Assembly (NCBI GenBank): GCA_017509065.1
Contig: JAFWQM010000160.1
Span: 1-5,084 of the forward strand
Direction of reading: 5' to 3'
DNA: 5,084 bases
Source of the DNA: Clostridia bacterium
GTDB lineage: Bacteria > Bacillota_A > Clostridia > Christensenellales > Aristaeellaceae
Part shown: in pieces, positions 4,950-5,084 of the stretch
How positions within the stretch are numbered: the first letter of the stretch is position 1
How the letters are laid out: each line of letters begins with the position of its first letter
Made by a program: the position numbers and the translations under genes
Notes under the pieces: model-generated
What the model was told of the DNA's origin: nothing
What the model saw: only the letters and a program-made list of their open reading frames with translations
Databases searched by the model: none

Positions 4950-5084
4950 CACGGCTCACGCATGAATAGAGAGTATGACTTTTTCGAGATAAGCATCATC
5001 ATAGGCACAGCGTCTTCTTCTTCTGGCGACAGATAGCTTATCATCCATATTTTTGAGCACATTTAGAACGATGTGTCTGACAAC
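4950..5084. mobile_element. Right-end fragment of a probable ISAs1-family insertion sequence
   Basis: The transposase C-terminus and its stop codon are followed within a few bases by a sequence that reads inward from 4950 on the + strand as CACGGCTCACGCATGAA. ISAs1-family ends, as I recall, begin CAGGG and carry a CATGAA-like inner part, so this may be the terminal inverted repeat with one change. The other end and any target duplication lie outside the window. The boundary at 4950 is an inference; the flank is the A-rich TTAAAAAAA. Confidence 0.5.
4956..5084 (-). CDS. Transposase C-terminus, ISAs1-like (N-terminus outside window)
   Basis: Reading leftward from the right edge, 42 codons are open and end in TGA (complement 4956-4958). 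The peptide contains V-R-H-I-V-L-N-V-L-K near its start, then L-S-V followed by a run of five Arg, then Y-D-D-A-Y-L-E-K-V-I. This order (R-x-I-x-L-N-x-L-K, a basic patch, a D-D-x-Y-L-x-K-x-L tail) is the typical end of DDE transposases of the ISAs1 (H-repeat-associated) family. The catalytic residues lie in the missing part, so intactness cannot be judged. The gene has the same orientation as pgi, whose start is 104 bases downstream. Confidence 0.65.
   Translation of the reverse strand, partial: VVRHIVLNVLKNMDDKLSVARRRRRCAYDDAYLEKVILSIHA

Noticed and set aside
5011..5025. CTTCTTCTTCTT microsatellite-like run
   Set aside because: It encodes the run of arginines in the transposase C-terminus, a basic patch usual for that family; it is too short to call a repeat.

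Overview
The window looks like a chromosomal segment of a moderately GC-rich Gram-positive bacterium, most likely an uncultured gut- or rumen-type member of the Clostridia. The main reasons are a sortase-anchored (LPATG) surface protein with Cna-B/SpaA-type pilin domains, strong AGGAGG-like ribosome binding sites, and an ArsR-type regulator of a class I associate with Firmicutes. The genus cannot be fixed from the sequence alone.

Layout, left to right. Positions 2-784 (+) hold the C-terminal part of a pilin-like cell-wall protein whose 5' end lies outside the window. Positions 785-1023 are a 239-base non-coding stretch. It contains a GC-rich stem-loop without a U-tract (803-844), a long hairpin followed by a T-run (877-956), a 7-bp inverted repeat (961-984), an extended -10 promoter (987-995) and a strong RBS. 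Next come two tightly spaced genes on the + strand. The first (1024-2172) encodes a PLP-dependent 2,3-diaminopropionate ammonia-lyase. The second starts 17 bases later with GTG (2190-3137) and encodes a two-domain ArsR-type transcription regulator. A strong bidirectional terminator (3182-3231) separates them from the convergent gene for a long-form glucose-6-phosphate isomerase (pgi, complement 3268-4851), which has its own RBS and a recognisable sigma-A-type promoter. At the right edge, complement 4956-5084 encodes the last 42 residues of a transposase that resembles the ISAs1 family. Its probable element end lies about 20 bp upstream of the pgi -35 box.

How the genes fit together. The lyase and regulator form a likely two-gene operon: a catabolic enzyme giving pyruvate and ammonia from diaminopropionate or related amino acids, plus a cotranscribed regulator that could act on the inverted repeat at the operon's own promoter. 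pgi is a separate housekeeping unit of glycolysis/gluconeogenesis. The pilin-like gene is a separate unit closed off by the hairpins after 784.

I see no strong case for a wholly new system. The most interesting parts are the structured leader and possible operator upstream of the lyase, the pairing of this regulator class with a diaminopropionate lyase, and the insertion-sequence end placed directly against the pgi promoter.
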